Assembly: GCF_900099895.1 (NCBI RefSeq)
Contig: NZ_FNDY01000011.1
Location: 62,001 to 126,000, forward strand
Direction: 5' to 3'
Length of the DNA stretch: 64,000 bases
From: Paenibacillus naphthalenovorans
Lineage (GTDB): Bacteria; Bacillota; Bacilli; Paenibacillales; NBRC-103111
The notes below the pieces were generated by a model that saw only the letters and a list, made by a program, of their open reading frames with translations, ran no database searches and had not been told where the DNA came from. Shown here piece by piece: positions 9,891 through 17,691 of the stretch; position 1 is the first letter of the stretch; each line of letters starts with the position of its first letter. Both the position numbers and the translations under genes were made by a program.

Positions 9891-11033
9891 TTAATAATAT
9901 TTGATTCCCCAGTCGTTAAAGGCGATATTCCCCCACAGCCGCTTGTCGTCCACATTGCCTGTATTCACTTCAAACGGCGGCAGAATCAGGCTTGGACCGG
10001 AGGCGGTTTGCATAATTTGCGCCTTTTCCCAGTAGTACTTGCTGTTCGAATATTGCTCCAGAGGGACCTCCTTACCCTGCCGGGCATACTTATTCAGAAG
10101 CTCGACGCATATTTCCCCGTAAGCAATCGGATCCTGAGAGATGGTGGCATCCAAAATCCCCTCCTTAATCCATTGATGTGCGATCGGCTCCCCGTCTATG
10201 GTGACAAAAATAACGTGCTCCTTCGAACCCTTGGGATGGAGCCTGCCTTTTTCCTTCAATGCCTGATAAATACCGCGGGCGGGGGTTTCTGAAGGCGCGT
10301 GGACGGCGTCAAGCTGTGGAAATTGGGACAATATTTCGGCGGTTACATCATGCATTTTCGTTAAATCGCCTTCGGTGGCGCGGCTGATTAACTCGACATC
10401 CTCATAGGTTTGGATCACCGCTTCAAAGCCCTGCTTTCGAAGATTCCACGCATGGCTCTTCAGTTGGCCAAAACAGTTGAGTACGATCCCTTTAGGCGTT
10501 CCGTACTTTTCTGTCAACAGCTCAATGATTTTTTGGGCGGCCATTTCCCCGGCTTTGTAATTATCGAAGGCGATCGTAATCGAGGCTTCGCCGGTCATGA
10601 GCGGCGTATCGATTATTCCCACCGGAATGGCTTCGCGCCTGGCTGCACTCATCGTTTCTTCCAGCCCTTCGCTGTCTACCGGATCTGCCACCACAGCGAC
10701 CGGCTTCTTGGCCAATATATCCCGAATTTGCTGATCCTGCTTGGACGGATCGAAATCGGCAACAGAAGACTGAAAGCCCCATCCGATCGATTGAGCCGCG
10801 CGGTTAACGGCCTCCTGTTGAATAATATAAAAATAGTACCCCAGACTTTTATTGGAAAAAAATATAAACGGTTTCTGTTCCTCCGTATCCGGGTCCTCCA
10901 AGTTCAAGCCGCCGCCTGTAATCGATTTCTCACAAGCGGCAAGCAGCGTTCCGTTCAGACAAAGACCCACCCCCAGCACAGTCCATTTCGTCATCTTTTT
11001 GAGGAATTGACGTCGGCTCATGTAAGAATTCAA
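9891..11033 (-). CDS. Sugar-binding lipoprotein with Tat-type signal, likely sensory partner
   Basis: This is a type 1 periplasmic-binding-fold lipoprotein of 380 residues and a paralogue of the protein at 1378. Its leader differs: SRRQFLK fits the twin-arginine consensus exactly and is followed by a hydrophobic segment and lipobox LLAAC (Cys34). The start is a TTG with GGAGGTGGAG upstream. It is first in an operon with the YesM-type kinase and YesN-type regulator and is cut off by a terminator from the transporter genes. That context suggests it presents the sugar to the kinase rather than, or as well as, to the permease. Confidence 0.88.
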   Translation of the reverse strand: MNSYMSRRQFLKKMTKWTVLGVGLCLNGTLLAACEKSITGGGLNLEDPDTEEQKPFIFFSNKSLGYYFYIIQQEAVNRAAQSIGWGFQSSVADFDPSKQDQQIRDILAKKPVAVVADPVDSEGLEETMSAARREAIPVGIIDTPLMTGEASITIAFDNYKAGEMAAQKIIELLTEKYGTPKGIVLNCFGQLKSHAWNLRKQGFEAVIQTYEDVELISRATEGDLTKMHDVTAEILSQFPQLDAVHAPSETPARGIYQALKEKGRLHPKGSKEHVIFVTIDGEPIAHQWIKEGILDATISQDPIAYGEICVELLNKYARQGKEVPLEQYSNSKYYWEKAQIMQTASGPSLILPPFEVNTGNVDDKRLWGNIAFNDWGIKYY

Positions 11034-11107
11034 ATGTACTCCACCTCCACAAATGATGTTCAGGTTTCAATGTTAAATTCTTACCACCAGGTATAAATCC
11101 CCAATAA

Positions 11108-11121
11108 TTAAAACGCTTTCA
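11108..11121 (-). promoter_or_regulatory. cre-like catabolite control site
   Basis: On the minus strand the sequence reads TGAAAGCGTTTTAA, which fits the Bacillus CcpA box except at the last two positions. It lies 75 bases upstream of the binding-protein start, inside the leader of the two-component operon. CcpA control is inferred from the match and from the sugar context. Confidence 0.4.
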
Positions 11122-11294
11122 AAATAGGTCTTTGGACTTACATATTCTGACAAATTGCTGATGCTGAGATCATAAAATTGGAAATCAGTGGATTAACTTG
11201 CTGATGGCTATGATTGGAGTCCTATGTATGGGATTACAGGTCACAACTTAAATCTCAGGGGCCGGGATGCGTGTATATTGGTAGTTTTGGAATC

Positions 11295-11323
11295 ATTTTA
11301 ATTCAACATCCAATACGTGTCAA
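11295..11323 (-). promoter_or_regulatory. Sigma-A promoter for the binding protein-kinase-regulator operon
   Basis: On the minus strand there is a perfect TTGACA (11318-11323), a 17-base spacer and TAAAAT (11295-11300). It is about 260 bases upstream of the first start codon, implying a long leader that contains the cre-like site. In the rest of the stretch from 11034 to 11376 I see no other gene. Confidence 0.65.
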
Positions 11324-11376
11324 TCTTACTCCAAGCGCATCTGCCGACCATACCACTGGAATTTTCTGTTCAATAC

Positions 11377-11409
11377 AAAAAAAGACAGGCCGCAACGTCA
11401 CCTGTCTTT
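11377..11409 (-). terminator. Intrinsic terminator of cluster A
   Basis: AAAGACAGG (11381-11389) and CCTGTCTTT (11401-11409) form a nine-base stem, and on the minus strand a T tract continues after it. It closes the operon that ends with tctA at 11497. Confidence 0.88.
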
Positions 11410-11496
11410 GGGTATGCTTCCAGAGTCAATCTGTATTTGACCCCCTCGTTATGCAGATTTCAAGTCTTCCACAGGATTGCAGCTCCTCTACGTCGT

Positions 11497-13002
11497 TTAC
11501 ATTTCAACGTCATTAGCCAAAAATTCCTTTTTCTTCTTCAAGCCTGCTATAAAGCTTATCATCAAAATCAGGATGGAAATGGCCAGAATGGTACCTGAAA
11601 TCGGACGCTGGAAAAAGGAGAAGAAGTTTCCGTTAAAGATGATTAACGACTGCATCAATGCGTCTTCCATCAGCTTTCCTAAAACAAAGGTTAGCACCAG
11701 AGGCGCCATAGGAATATCGACCTTCTTCATAAAATACCCTATAATACCAAATGCGAGCATGACTCCAACATCCCAAAGGCTGTTATTCACACTATATGCA
11801 CCCAAAATTGAAATCATCAGGATAATGGGAAAAAGCAGCTTGAACGGAACGGTTGCAATTTTGGCCCACAACCCTGCCATAGGCACATTCATGATGAGCA
11901 AAATAAAGTTGCCTATAAACATACTGGCAATGACGGCCCAGACAAAATCCGGATTATTTTGAAATAGAGTGGGACCCGGGGTAAGTCCATGCATAATAAA
12001 CGCTCCCAGGATGACGGCAATCGTAGGCGAGCTAGGAATCCCAAGCGTGAACAAAGGAATGAGAGCACCGCCGCAGTAGGAGTTATTGGCTGTTTCGGGT
12101 CCGGCTACGCCCTCAATGGCTCCCTTTCCAAAGCGAGCAGGATCCTTAGCCAGTTTTTTCTCCAGGGAATACGACATGATGGCAGGAATAACCGAATTGG
12201 ATCCGGGCAGCAGCCCCACTAAAAATCCTAATCCGGTGCCTCGTCCAATGGACATCAATGTTGGACGCCATTCTTCCCGTCTAGGCAATAGACCTTGCAC
12301 TTTAGGAGCCTTCTGCGCTTTTGTATGGATTTCGGCATTGGTTAAAATTTCGGATAAACCGAATAACCCCATAGCCACCGTCACAAAATCGAAACCGTTC
12401 ATTAATTGGGGCTCCCCGAAGCTGAACCGGACCACACCGGACATGGTATCCATCCCGATCATGGATAAGGTTAGCCCCAACACAGCAGCCATCATCCCGG
12501 TTAAGAGCGATTTGCCGATCAGACCGATCACTAGGGTCAAGCCCAAAACCATCAGAGCAAAAAACTCCGGCGGTCCAAATTTCAATGCCATTCGGGCGAT
12601 CACCGGCCCGAGAAAGGCAAGCCCTATAATCGACACGGTTCCCCCAATGAATGACCCGATTCCCGCTACTCCCAATGCGGTTCCGGCCCTTCCCTGCTTC
12701 GCCAAAGGATGCCCGTCCAAACAGGTAATCACCGATGCGGCTTCGCCCGGGGTATTGATAAGAACAGACGTAATGGTGCCTCCATACATCGCCCCGTAGT
12801 AAATCCCCGATAACATAATAATCGCAGATATGGGGTCCATGCCGAAAGTAATGGGGAGCAGGATGGCCGTTCCCGATGTAGGGCCCAGTCCCGGAAGGAT
12901 GCCGACCAGCATACCGGCCGTAACGCCAAGCAAACAGTAGACCAGATTTTCCAATGTAAGCGCTGTACTAAATCCCGACAATAAATGAACGAATGACTCC
13001 AT
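11497..13002 (-). CDS. tctA: Tripartite tricarboxylate transporter, large membrane subunit TctA
   Basis: This is the 501-residue, roughly 12-helix permease of a TctABC (tripartite tricarboxylate) transporter. The family motifs GLGPTSGTAILLP near the start and GLLPGSNSVIPA plus GIPSSPTIAVILGAF in the middle are clear. It is the last gene of cluster A, after tctC and tctB, and is followed by a terminator. It imports a carboxylate delivered by TctC using an ion gradient. A second full TctA lies at 50475, so the window encodes two separate systems. Confidence 0.96.
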   Translation of the reverse strand: MESFVHLLSGFSTALTLENLVYCLLGVTAGMLVGILPGLGPTSGTAILLPITFGMDPISAIIMLSGIYYGAMYGGTITSVLINTPGEAASVITCLDGHPLAKQGRAGTALGVAGIGSFIGGTVSIIGLAFLGPVIARMALKFGPPEFFALMVLGLTLVIGLIGKSLLTGMMAAVLGLTLSMIGMDTMSGVVRFSFGEPQLMNGFDFVTVAMGLFGLSEILTNAEIHTKAQKAPKVQGLLPRREEWRPTLMSIGRGTGLGFLVGLLPGSNSVIPAIMSYSLEKKLAKDPARFGKGAIEGVAGPETANNSYCGGALIPLFTLGIPSSPTIAVILGAFIMHGLTPGPTLFQNNPDFVWAVIASMFIGNFILLIMNVPMAGLWAKIATVPFKLLFPIILMISILGAYSVNNSLWDVGVMLAFGIIGYFMKKVDIPMAPLVLTFVLGKLMEDALMQSLIIFNGNFFSFFQRPISGTILAISILILMISFIAGLKKKKEFLANDVEM

Positions 13003-13017
13003 GGTTTTCCCCCTTAC

Positions 13018-13470
13018 TTAGAATCCCAATGTATTCACCGGCAGAGGCACATTGAGGAGAAATTTGAAAACATAAAACAGGGATACCGTAACGGTGGCCG
13101 AAACACCCAGAGCCATAACCCATTTATAATCTCTTATCAGAATAATAGACAGCGTCAGGATACCCGCGATCGTGAAACCGGCAAAAGGAGCGGCGATAAT
13201 AAAAAAAAGCACAGCAGCGATAATGGTCAGAATATTCCCGAGCCCTCTGCTTCTCGGTAAAATCTCCGGGAACAAAATAATACTTTTCTTGAGCGACTTC
13301 ATCATAAACAGCAGCGACAAGACCATTAAAACCGCACTAAGCCAAAGCGGCAGTAATCCTGGTCCGGGTCCAAGCTCGCTGTAATAGTCAAGCGATAAGG
13401 ACTGCCATAAAATCAGGGATGCAAAAAGCAGGATCACGATACCGACCACAAATCCCGCATTTTTCAACAT
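13018..13470 (-). CDS. tctB: Tripartite tricarboxylate transporter, small membrane subunit TctB
   Basis: This protein of 150 residues has four hydrophobic helices, as expected for TctB. It opens with FVVGIVILLFASLILWQS and has GLLPLWLSAVLMVLS after the first loop. It ends 15 bases before tctA and is separated from tctC by a strong stem-loop. It forms the membrane complex with TctA. Confidence 0.92.
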   Translation of the reverse strand: MLKNAGFVVGIVILLFASLILWQSLSLDYYSELGPGPGLLPLWLSAVLMVLSLLFMMKSLKKSIILFPEILPRSRGLGNILTIIAAVLFFIIAAPFAGFTIAGILTLSIILIRDYKWVMALGVSATVTVSLFYVFKFLLNVPLPVNTLGF

Positions 13471-13502
13471 CAGACCACTTCCTTTCCCCGCATCGATCCC
13501 TA

Positions 13503-13561
13503 TGATTTCAAAGGCATGGTGCAGCTTTTACTTGGACTTTATGCCCATACCTTTGAAATCA
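13503..13561 (-). other. Stem-loop between tctC and tctB
   Basis: TGATTTCAAAGG (13503-13514) pairs perfectly with CCTTTGAAATCA (13550-13561) across a 35-base loop. No T tract follows on the minus strand. It lies exactly where high binding-protein expression would be set against low permease expression, so a role in mRNA stability or partial read-through is likely but inferred. Confidence 0.65.
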
Positions 13562-13573
13562 GGTCTCATTCGC

Positions 13574-14596
13574 TTACCAATTCAACAGCTTCTTCAGCTC
13601 CATAACGCCCGCTTCCTCTTCCTTCAGCATGTTCTTGTACTCTTCTCCCTTTTTAAAATCCACCTGGAGGCCCATGTCTTCCATTTTTTTCTTTTGCTCC
13701 ATGTCGTTAATTCCTTTTTCGAATGCGGCGATCAGCTTCTCCATAATTTCCGGACTGACCCCTTTGGGAGCCGCGATGCCCCGGGCAGACCAGGAAACAA
13801 TATCGCCAAATCCGCTTTCCTTTAAGGTCGGCGCATCCGGAAGATAAGACGAGCGTTCCTGCGCCATCACCGCAATAACCTTCAACTGTTTTTCATTATG
13901 AGGTTTAACGACTTCACCGACATTGGCAAGCATTACATCCACGTGCCCTCCGAGCAGATTGCTCAAATTTTCGCCGAAGCCCTTGGTATGGACTGCATTG
14001 AACTTCGTACCCAATCTTTGATTCATTCGTAAAGCCGCATAATGATCGTCACTGCCGACTCCCGTAGAGGTTACCGTTAATTGGTTTGCCTTGGCATACT
14101 CAACTAAACTCTTGATGTCCGTGAATCGGGTTTCATTGGACCGGATAGCTATCGCGCCAAGATCCGTCACATGATTGGCAATGGGTTCAAAGCTGTCGAG
14201 GTTTTCCTTCCGGGCCGTAGAAGGATTCACATAGCCTGTAATTAAATTAGGCGTGTTAATATATCCGATGGTATAACCGTCGGGCGGCGATTTAACCAAT
14301 TCCCCCCAACCGACCCAGCCGCCGGCGCCCGGTTTATTGGATATAACGAGGGGCACCCCTAACTCCTTCTCCACATATGGAGCCAATATTCTTGCACCTA
14401 CGTCGGTGCCTCCGCCTGCCTCGAACGCTACGATCAAGGTAATCGGCTTATTCGGATAGCCATTGGCTGCCTGCTGTTTTCCATCGCTGCCCGGATTCGC
14501 TTGATTTCCTTGGTTTGTCGTCCCTTGATTCGTCGCACCGCATCCCGCAACCATCGTTAATGCCGCAGCCAGAATAAACGAAACCAGCTTTTTCAA
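13574..14596 (-). CDS. tctC: Tripartite tricarboxylate transporter substrate-binding lipoprotein TctC (Bug family)
   Basis: This is a 340-residue extracytoplasmic binding protein. Lipobox MVAGC puts the lipidated Cys at 19. The Bug-family opening YPNKPITLIVAFEAGGGTD and the second-domain GGHVDVMLAN are present. The start is TTG with GAGGGGG nine bases upstream. It captures a carboxylate for TctAB; Bug proteins bind di- and tricarboxylates and aromatic acids. In this operon a C4-C6 dicarboxylate such as glutarate would fit the CsiD-type hydroxylase upstream, which is an inference. Confidence 0.94.
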   Translation of the reverse strand: MKKLVSFILAAALTMVAGCGATNQGTTNQGNQANPGSDGKQQAANGYPNKPITLIVAFEAGGGTDVGARILAPYVEKELGVPLVISNKPGAGGWVGWGELVKSPPDGYTIGYINTPNLITGYVNPSTARKENLDSFEPIANHVTDLGAIAIRSNETRFTDIKSLVEYAKANQLTVTSTGVGSDDHYAALRMNQRLGTKFNAVHTKGFGENLSNLLGGHVDVMLANVGEVVKPHNEKQLKVIAVMAQERSSYLPDAPTLKESGFGDIVSWSARGIAAPKGVSPEIMEKLIAAFEKGINDMEQKKKMEDMGLQVDFKKGEEYKNMLKEEEAGVMELKKLLNW

Positions 14597-14612
14597 GAAT
14601 CACAGCCCCCTC

Positions 14613-15683
14613 TTATTTCACGCTTTGAAACAGTGGATTGTATACATGCAGGCGATTGGCAACCTGGACCATTTCCTGGACAACTTGTGTCGATAACGGT
14701 ATTCCGTTTTTCGTGCGGTCATCCATCATGCCCCGTTCCATTTCGCCCGGCATGTAAATTTGCTCTACTCCTTCAATCAACGGAACCTGCCGAATTTCCC
14801 TTATCATCTGATCCATGCGGTCTTTGAAAATCTGCAAAGGCTGAAATAAATCGGCACGCATGACCATAAAAAATTGTCCCGCATGCTGATGCCGCTCAAA
14901 GTTTCGGTACAAATCGCCGATATGCGGCCCAAATTGCGCTCCTGTAAACAGCCCGGACAGAATGTCGACCAGCATCGCAATCCCGTATCCTTTATGACCG
15001 CCGACCGGCAGCACCAACCCTTCCAAAGCCTCCGTCGGATCGGTTGTCGGGTTGCCCTCCCTGGAAATCGCCCAGCCGACGGGAATGGTTTGCCCGTTTT
15101 TCTGAGCATTGATGATCTTGCCTCTGGCAACGACACTGGAAGCCATATCGAAGATGATATCCTCCTCCTCGCCCGCCGGGATTCCATAGGATAAAGGATT
15201 GGTCCCGAAGAAGCGCTCCTTGCCTCCCCATGGAGCCATATTCGCCGGGGCATTGGTCGTTGCCAGCGCAATACAGTCGTGCTCTGCCGCATACATGGTG
15301 TAATCGGCAAGCATGCCGCAGTGATTCGAATGGTTGATCCCGACCACCCCGATCCCCGTCTGCTTCGCTTTATTTACAGCGATCTGCATTCCCTTTGTTG
15401 CTGCGACGATACCCGAAGCGTTCTGAGCATCGAATAAAGCGAATGAGGCGGTTTCCCGGACGATTTTCAATTCGCACTTTTTATTGGTCAGCCCTCTGTG
15501 AAGCCTATCAATGTAAATGGCGACCCTGCTGACGCCATGGGAATCAATGCCTCTTAAATTGGCCAGAACCAGATGTCTGGCCAACGTGTACGATTGTTCT
15601 TCATCCAATCCTGCACATGTGAAAATCTGGGAAACAAAATCTTGGAGCTCCGCCTTCGGCACCTTCACTACCCCATTACTCAA
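14613..15683 (-). CDS. Ldh_2 family NAD(P)-dependent 2-hydroxyacid dehydrogenase
   Basis: This is a malate/L-lactate/L-sulfolactate dehydrogenase family enzyme (Ldh_2 fold, about 356 residues), interconverting an L-2-hydroxyacid and a 2-oxoacid. Family signs are GIDSHGVSRV with the catalytic-region His, GVVGINHSNHCG, TNPLSYGIPAG and GHKGYGIAMLVDILSG. The start is uncertain. The TTG at 15683 aligns with the start of its paralogue at 48905 and has AGGA upstream; the ATG at 15716 would overlap the RraA gene further. Next to a CsiD-type hydroxylase it could oxidise L-2-hydroxyglutarate to 2-oxoglutarate. Confidence 0.88.
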   Translation of the reverse strand: MSNGVVKVPKAELQDFVSQIFTCAGLDEEQSYTLARHLVLANLRGIDSHGVSRVAIYIDRLHRGLTNKKCELKIVRETASFALFDAQNASGIVAATKGMQIAVNKAKQTGIGVVGINHSNHCGMLADYTMYAAEHDCIALATTNAPANMAPWGGKERFFGTNPLSYGIPAGEEEDIIFDMASSVVARGKIINAQKNGQTIPVGWAISREGNPTTDPTEALEGLVLPVGGHKGYGIAMLVDILSGLFTGAQFGPHIGDLYRNFERHQHAGQFFMVMRADLFQPLQIFKDRMDQMIREIRQVPLIEGVEQIYMPGEMERGMMDDRTKNGIPLSTQVVQEMVQVANRLHVYNPLFQSVK

Positions 15684-16359
15684 TGACTTCACATCCTTTG
15701 GCTTGAAGTGCGGCATCGATCCATGATCTATCCCATTTGCCGTCATAAATCGCTTGAATGGTCGCCGCTTCCTTCTCCTGCACCGCCCGGGCTGACTTTA
15801 ATACTTCCTGCGCCTCTGCTGAAGGGATGACCACAACCCCGTCATCATCACCAACAATGACATCTCCCGGTGCTACCGGAACATTGCCGCAGCTAATGAC
15901 GGTGTTGATTTCACCAGGCCCTTCCTTGTAGGGGCCGCGCGGTGTCCCGCCCCTGGCAAAGACGGGAAAGCCCATCTCAGCAATGGCATACAGATCCCTC
16001 ACGGGACCATCGACAATAAAACCCCCGAGGCCCTTCCCCTTGGCATAGTGACACATGAGCTCGCCGAGTATCGCATGACCCATATCCCCGGAAGCATCAA
16101 TGACGATCAAATCTCCCGGTTTGGCCAGGTCCATCGCCTTGTGCACCATTAAGTTATCCGAGGGATGCGTTCTGACGGTAAAAGCGCTTCCAACAACATG
16201 AATGCCCGGCTTGTTCACACTTTTAATCGCATGATCCATAGCGCGAAAGCGTCCCATGACGTCCGCAATATTCGATGCGGCAATCCCTTTAAAGCCGGCG
16301 ATAATGGCCGGATTGATCCTGTCGACACTCTTGCATATTCGGAATCCGATATTGGACAA
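15676..16359 (-). CDS. RraA/HMG-aldolase family protein
   Basis: This 227-residue protein has the RraA fold shared by 4-hydroxy-4-methyl-2-oxoglutarate/4-carboxy-4-hydroxy-2-oxoadipate aldolases and oxaloacetate decarboxylases. The signature GE (99-100) followed by GGFIVDGPVRD with Arg121-Asp122 is intact. The start is TTG after GGGGAG. In a carboxylate catabolic operon an aldolase or decarboxylase giving pyruvate is more likely than RNase E inhibition. A smaller relative is at 54362 in cluster B. Confidence 0.88.
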   Translation of the reverse strand: MSNIGFRICKSVDRINPAIIAGFKGIAASNIADVMGRFRAMDHAIKSVNKPGIHVVGSAFTVRTHPSDNLMVHKAMDLAKPGDLIVIDASGDMGHAILGELMCHYAKGKGLGGFIVDGPVRDLYAIAEMGFPVFARGGTPRGPYKEGPGEINTVISCGNVPVAPGDVIVGDDDGVVVIPSAEAQEVLKSARAVQEKEAATIQAIYDGKWDRSWIDAALQAKGCEVIE

Positions 16360-16396
16360 TACTATGCATCTCCCCGTTTTCTGTCTTGAACGGAAA

Positions 16397-17311
16397 TCAA
16401 TTTTGGGCGAAAACGCCTCTCTGCCGCATTAACTCCCGGTACAGATCCGTATTCTTTTCAAAAGCCTCCCGGCCATGAAGCCAGAAGTGGTTGTTCAGTA
16501 TGACCAGCTGTCCGACAGGCAGGTTTACGGCGAGCGTTCCCGGACTATTTTCCATCGATTCCTGAATATGTTTAAGATACATCGCCTGCTCTATCGTTTG
16601 CGGATGGACACATTGGTGGTTGTAGCGCATACAGATGGTATGGTTCCGTTCATAGAAGGTGGGATTATATACGGCACTTGTTACGTTCTTGCTGCCTCTG
16701 TCGGAGTAATCGTACTTATAAATATGTGAGGCCAAGGGGTGTTGGCTGAAAGCAGGCAGGTCCTCCCAATCATCGAGGTGAAGCAGCCGCGATTCGCCCC
16801 CGACAGCATTTCGTTCCACGAATTTCATCATGATCAGCCAATCCGTCGGCTCATCAACGAAAATGCCGTCGGTATGCAGTTCCAGCACCCGAAAAGCCTG
16901 ACGAAGGTACGTATCGCTATCGTCCGAATGCTGCACAGCAAATCTGGCGTAAAACTTGCCCGACATCGCGTCATGATTGGAAATCCCGATGAGATAGGCA
17001 ATCGCCGTTGCAAATTTAAGATATTCATCCGTATCGTCCGTTTGCTCCTGGACACCTATGGTAAAGCCTCCGCTGCTGCGGTCTTGCAGAATTTGCCGGA
17101 TGGTCTGCTGAAATGAACCTCCAACCGCTTCTTTAAGCTGATCGGCCAAATAAAATCGTTCAAACGGAACATATTCGATTCTTTCGATGTCGATGTCCTT
17201 AACGGATTGAAAAAATTGCTGAAGCGATGCGTTGCTCAACTCAACATGTTTCAAGCGCTGATGCTCCGGATGCGGTTTGATTTCATAATTCAATGTGCCA
17301 AACGGATTCAT
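16397..17311 (-). CDS. csiD: CsiD/GlaH-type Fe(II)/2-oxoglutarate-dependent glutarate 2-hydroxylase
   Basis: This 304-residue protein matches the CsiD (GlaH) family along its length. The blocks LIGISNHDAMSGKFYARF, DTYLRQAFRVLELHTDG and LLHLDDWEDL correspond to the E. coli protein. The iron ligands are visible as His146, Asp148 and His279 (FWLHG), and ELMRQRG supplies Arg for 2-oxoglutarate. The known reaction is glutarate plus 2-oxoglutarate and O2 to L-2-hydroxyglutarate, succinate and CO2. The usual partner LhgO is absent here; the Ldh_2 enzyme two genes on may replace it. A related dicarboxylate as substrate is possible. Confidence 0.9.
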   Translation of the reverse strand: MNPFGTLNYEIKPHPEHQRLKHVELSNASLQQFFQSVKDIDIERIEYVPFERFYLADQLKEAVGGSFQQTIRQILQDRSSGGFTIGVQEQTDDTDEYLKFATAIAYLIGISNHDAMSGKFYARFAVQHSDDSDTYLRQAFRVLELHTDGIFVDEPTDWLIMMKFVERNAVGGESRLLHLDDWEDLPAFSQHPLASHIYKYDYSDRGSKNVTSAVYNPTFYERNHTICMRYNHQCVHPQTIEQAMYLKHIQESMENSPGTLAVNLPVGQLVILNNHFWLHGREAFEKNTDLYRELMRQRGVFAQN

Positions 17312-17328
17312 GGACCCTCTTCCTTTCT

Positions 17329-17691
17329 TCAGGGGATGGTTACAATCACGGAATCGTTTTCTATCGTCGCGTCATATACGGCAATTCGCCTCGTGCGGTC
17401 GGCCAGGCACTCGCCCGTTTTCACATCAAACTCCCAGCCATGCCAAGGGCAGGATACGACCGGTTCCTCGTAATCATTGTATTCCACGATGCGCCCGTTA
17501 GCCTGGATCGCTGCTTTTAATGTAGGGAAAATGCCTCCGCAGGCCGGGCCGCCCTGATGAGGACATAAATTGCGTAATGCATAAAATTTCCCCCCCGTGC
17601 ATACGATGCCAACCGATTTCCCTTCCAGATCGACTATTTTAACGGTTCCATCTGAGAATTGTCCGACGGGACCGATGATATGTTTTCCCAT
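17329..17691 (-). CDS. Small Rieske [2Fe-2S] protein with elongated cluster loop
   Basis: This is a 120-residue soluble Rieske protein. Ligands are Cys43-x-His45 and Cys81-x2-His84 (CPWHGWEFD), but 35 residues separate the two halves where ordinary Rieske ferredoxins have about 15-17. Cys51 (CPHQGGPAC) is also conserved in the paralogue at 48959. It starts inside the end of the amidohydrolase gene with GGGGG upstream. It could pass electrons to an oxygenase or serve its amidohydrolase partner; the recurrence of the pair argues for a joint role. Confidence 0.9.
   Translation of the reverse strand: MGKHIIGPVGQFSDGTVKIVDLEGKSVGIVCTGGKFYALRNLCPHQGGPACGGIFPTLKAAIQANGRIVEYNDYEEPVVSCPWHGWEFDVKTGECLADRTRRIAVYDATIENDSVIVTIP

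Noticed and set aside
11214-11598. Small plus-strand open frames in the gap before tctA
   Set aside because: They span a terminator and the promoter of the opposite strand, overlap the end of tctA, and lack ribosome sites.
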